The notes below the pieces were generated by a model. The model had not been told where the DNA came from and did no database searches. It saw only the letters and a list, made by a program, of their open reading frames with translations. A stretch of DNA of 64,000 nt, from NCBI GenBank assembly GCA_030159075.1, contig BROG01000132.1, positions 434,001 through 498,000 of the forward strand, given 5' to 3'. Within the stretch, counting starts at the first letter, position 1. Each line of letters starts with the position of its first letter. Below, piece after piece: positions 62,870-64,000 of this stretch. A program made the translations under genes and the position numbers. This DNA comes from Atrina japonica (Eukaryota; Mollusca; Bivalvia; Pterioida; Pinnidae).

Positions 62870-64000
62870 TATTAGATAGCAATGTAAATTTTCTTCTCTA
62901 TCCTATTTTAATTTTATCATTAACGATTTCCTGAAATTTAAAAGCATAATTGAGACTAGTCAGCATATAAATATATATCATACATTCAGAGACTAATCTC
63001 AGGCGAAATGAATAAGGTGAAAATGGAAAAAATACGAGCAAGGCTAAGATCAATAAATCATTATTGCGCTAACACAATTACCGATACATACCAAATTATA
63101 ATAGCATATAATCTAAACAGAAACAAAGAGTTTATAAACACACGAGTTTACTATATATCATCGTGAACTGGGGCTTCAAGTTATAAGGTCGACAACTATA
63201 AATCGGGTTACGTTTATAAACACAACGAGTTAGAGTATGATAGTAACGGTGGTGACAGACCACATGTCGTTACAAAACATAGTGCTTAATTAATGTGTGG
63301 AAATAAAGAAAGGTGAAATCTTTACCTGTACACCCCTATTTTGGAAAGTAGACAGTATTGTTTTGGTCTTGACAGAACCCGGATGTGCGGGTGTATGTTG
63401 GTATACGTATACTAATGTCTTTTCTTTTATCATAACCTACAATGATTTTTCTTTCTTCTAAAAGAATGTGAACATGTATATTCTGTTAGAGTTTTGTCTG
63501 TTGGGGCATAACTTTGACATTATGCATACATGGTGACAATCATCACCTGTCGATGTGGTTTCAGTAAAAGTTTTTTTTATTTCAGAAATCTGAGAAAAAA
63601 AATACTAAAAAGTGTCGACACAAGTAAAAAAAACGTTATGCTTTACAATTATGTCGTATTGTCCGATTCACATGACTTCATGGGGCGGAGTAAGTTTTCA
63701 TTACCATATAGTAGGCTCGATTCTGTTCATTTTTCAGTTATGGCACGTTACATGGGAAAAACCTATTATTACCAATTGGATACATACAAAGACAAGTAGG
63801 AACGATAACTCTTACCGGAGCATTAGCTGTGTTTGTCCCCAAAATTATTTCGATTTTTTATCTTCTTTTACAACTTGTACTTGATGTACAATAACAAACA
63901 AGAAAAACTTGATGCAAAGCATCAATTCGCCGCCAAAGGTATTTCAAAGGAAGTATACATGTACATGTATATAAAACGTAATTTAGAAAAACATTTATGG
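62870..64000. other. No exon seen; foldback fragment at 63868-63905
   Basis: I looked for the upstream desaturase exon on the minus strand and did not find it. A plus frame of 89 codons at 63530-63799 matches nothing I know. The phrase cttgatgtacaataacaaac at 63880 belongs to the foldback family. Confidence 0.45.

Overview
The window is eukaryotic nuclear DNA: AT-rich, with genes split into short exons by large introns with GT..AG borders, many AT microsatellites, long minisatellites and tRNA-derived SINEs. The SINE and foldback repeats look like families known from mollusc genomes, and the two identifiable proteins are animal proteins, so a marine mollusc, probably a bivalve, is the best guess. 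I could not test this by database search.

Two protein-coding genes can be supported. They converge tail to tail. On the plus strand, six exons between 2942 and 42150 encode the C-terminal 319 residues of METTL13 (eEF1A lysine and N-terminal methyltransferase, EEF1AKNMT). All splice phases agree, and the stop codon is at 42148-42150. The 5' part of the gene lies left of the window. On the minus strand, five exons between 62848 and 54785 encode the last 315 or so residues of a Rieske-type cholesterol 7-desaturase (Neverland/DAF-36 family), again with agreeing phases and a clear stop. Its N-terminal membrane segment lies right of the window. The two genes belong to unrelated pathways (translation-factor methylation and sterol desaturation) and I see no functional link between them.

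Layout: 1-2941 is intron or upstream sequence with a two-copy 143-bp duplication. 2942-11482 holds METTL13 exons A-D, a 2.1-kb minisatellite directly after exon A, a 1.1-kb inverted-repeat transposon carrying its own 37-bp minisatellite, and a broken pogo/Tigger-type transposase. 11483-36222 is one 24.7-kb intron filled with minisatellites (21, 34, 47, about 30, 19, 38 and 18 bp units), microsatellites and mobile elements. 36223-42150 holds the last two METTL13 exons, a 66-bp minisatellite, long AT tracts and a pair of long direct repeats. 42151-54784 is the intergenic space, with foldback repeats, a hairpin-forming array rich in GTAAGT, and a MITE expanded by a 25-bp minisatellite. 54785-62848 is the desaturase gene, and 62849-64000 shows no exon.

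No operon, CRISPR array, rRNA gene or standalone tRNA gene was seen, and I did not find a convincing undescribed multi-gene system. The most unusual content is repeat biology: minisatellites that stay open in all three frames of one strand, minisatellites grown inside terminal-inverted-repeat transposons, an intron-retention reading frame that would add a repeat tail to METTL13, and an array of splice-donor-like hairpins.
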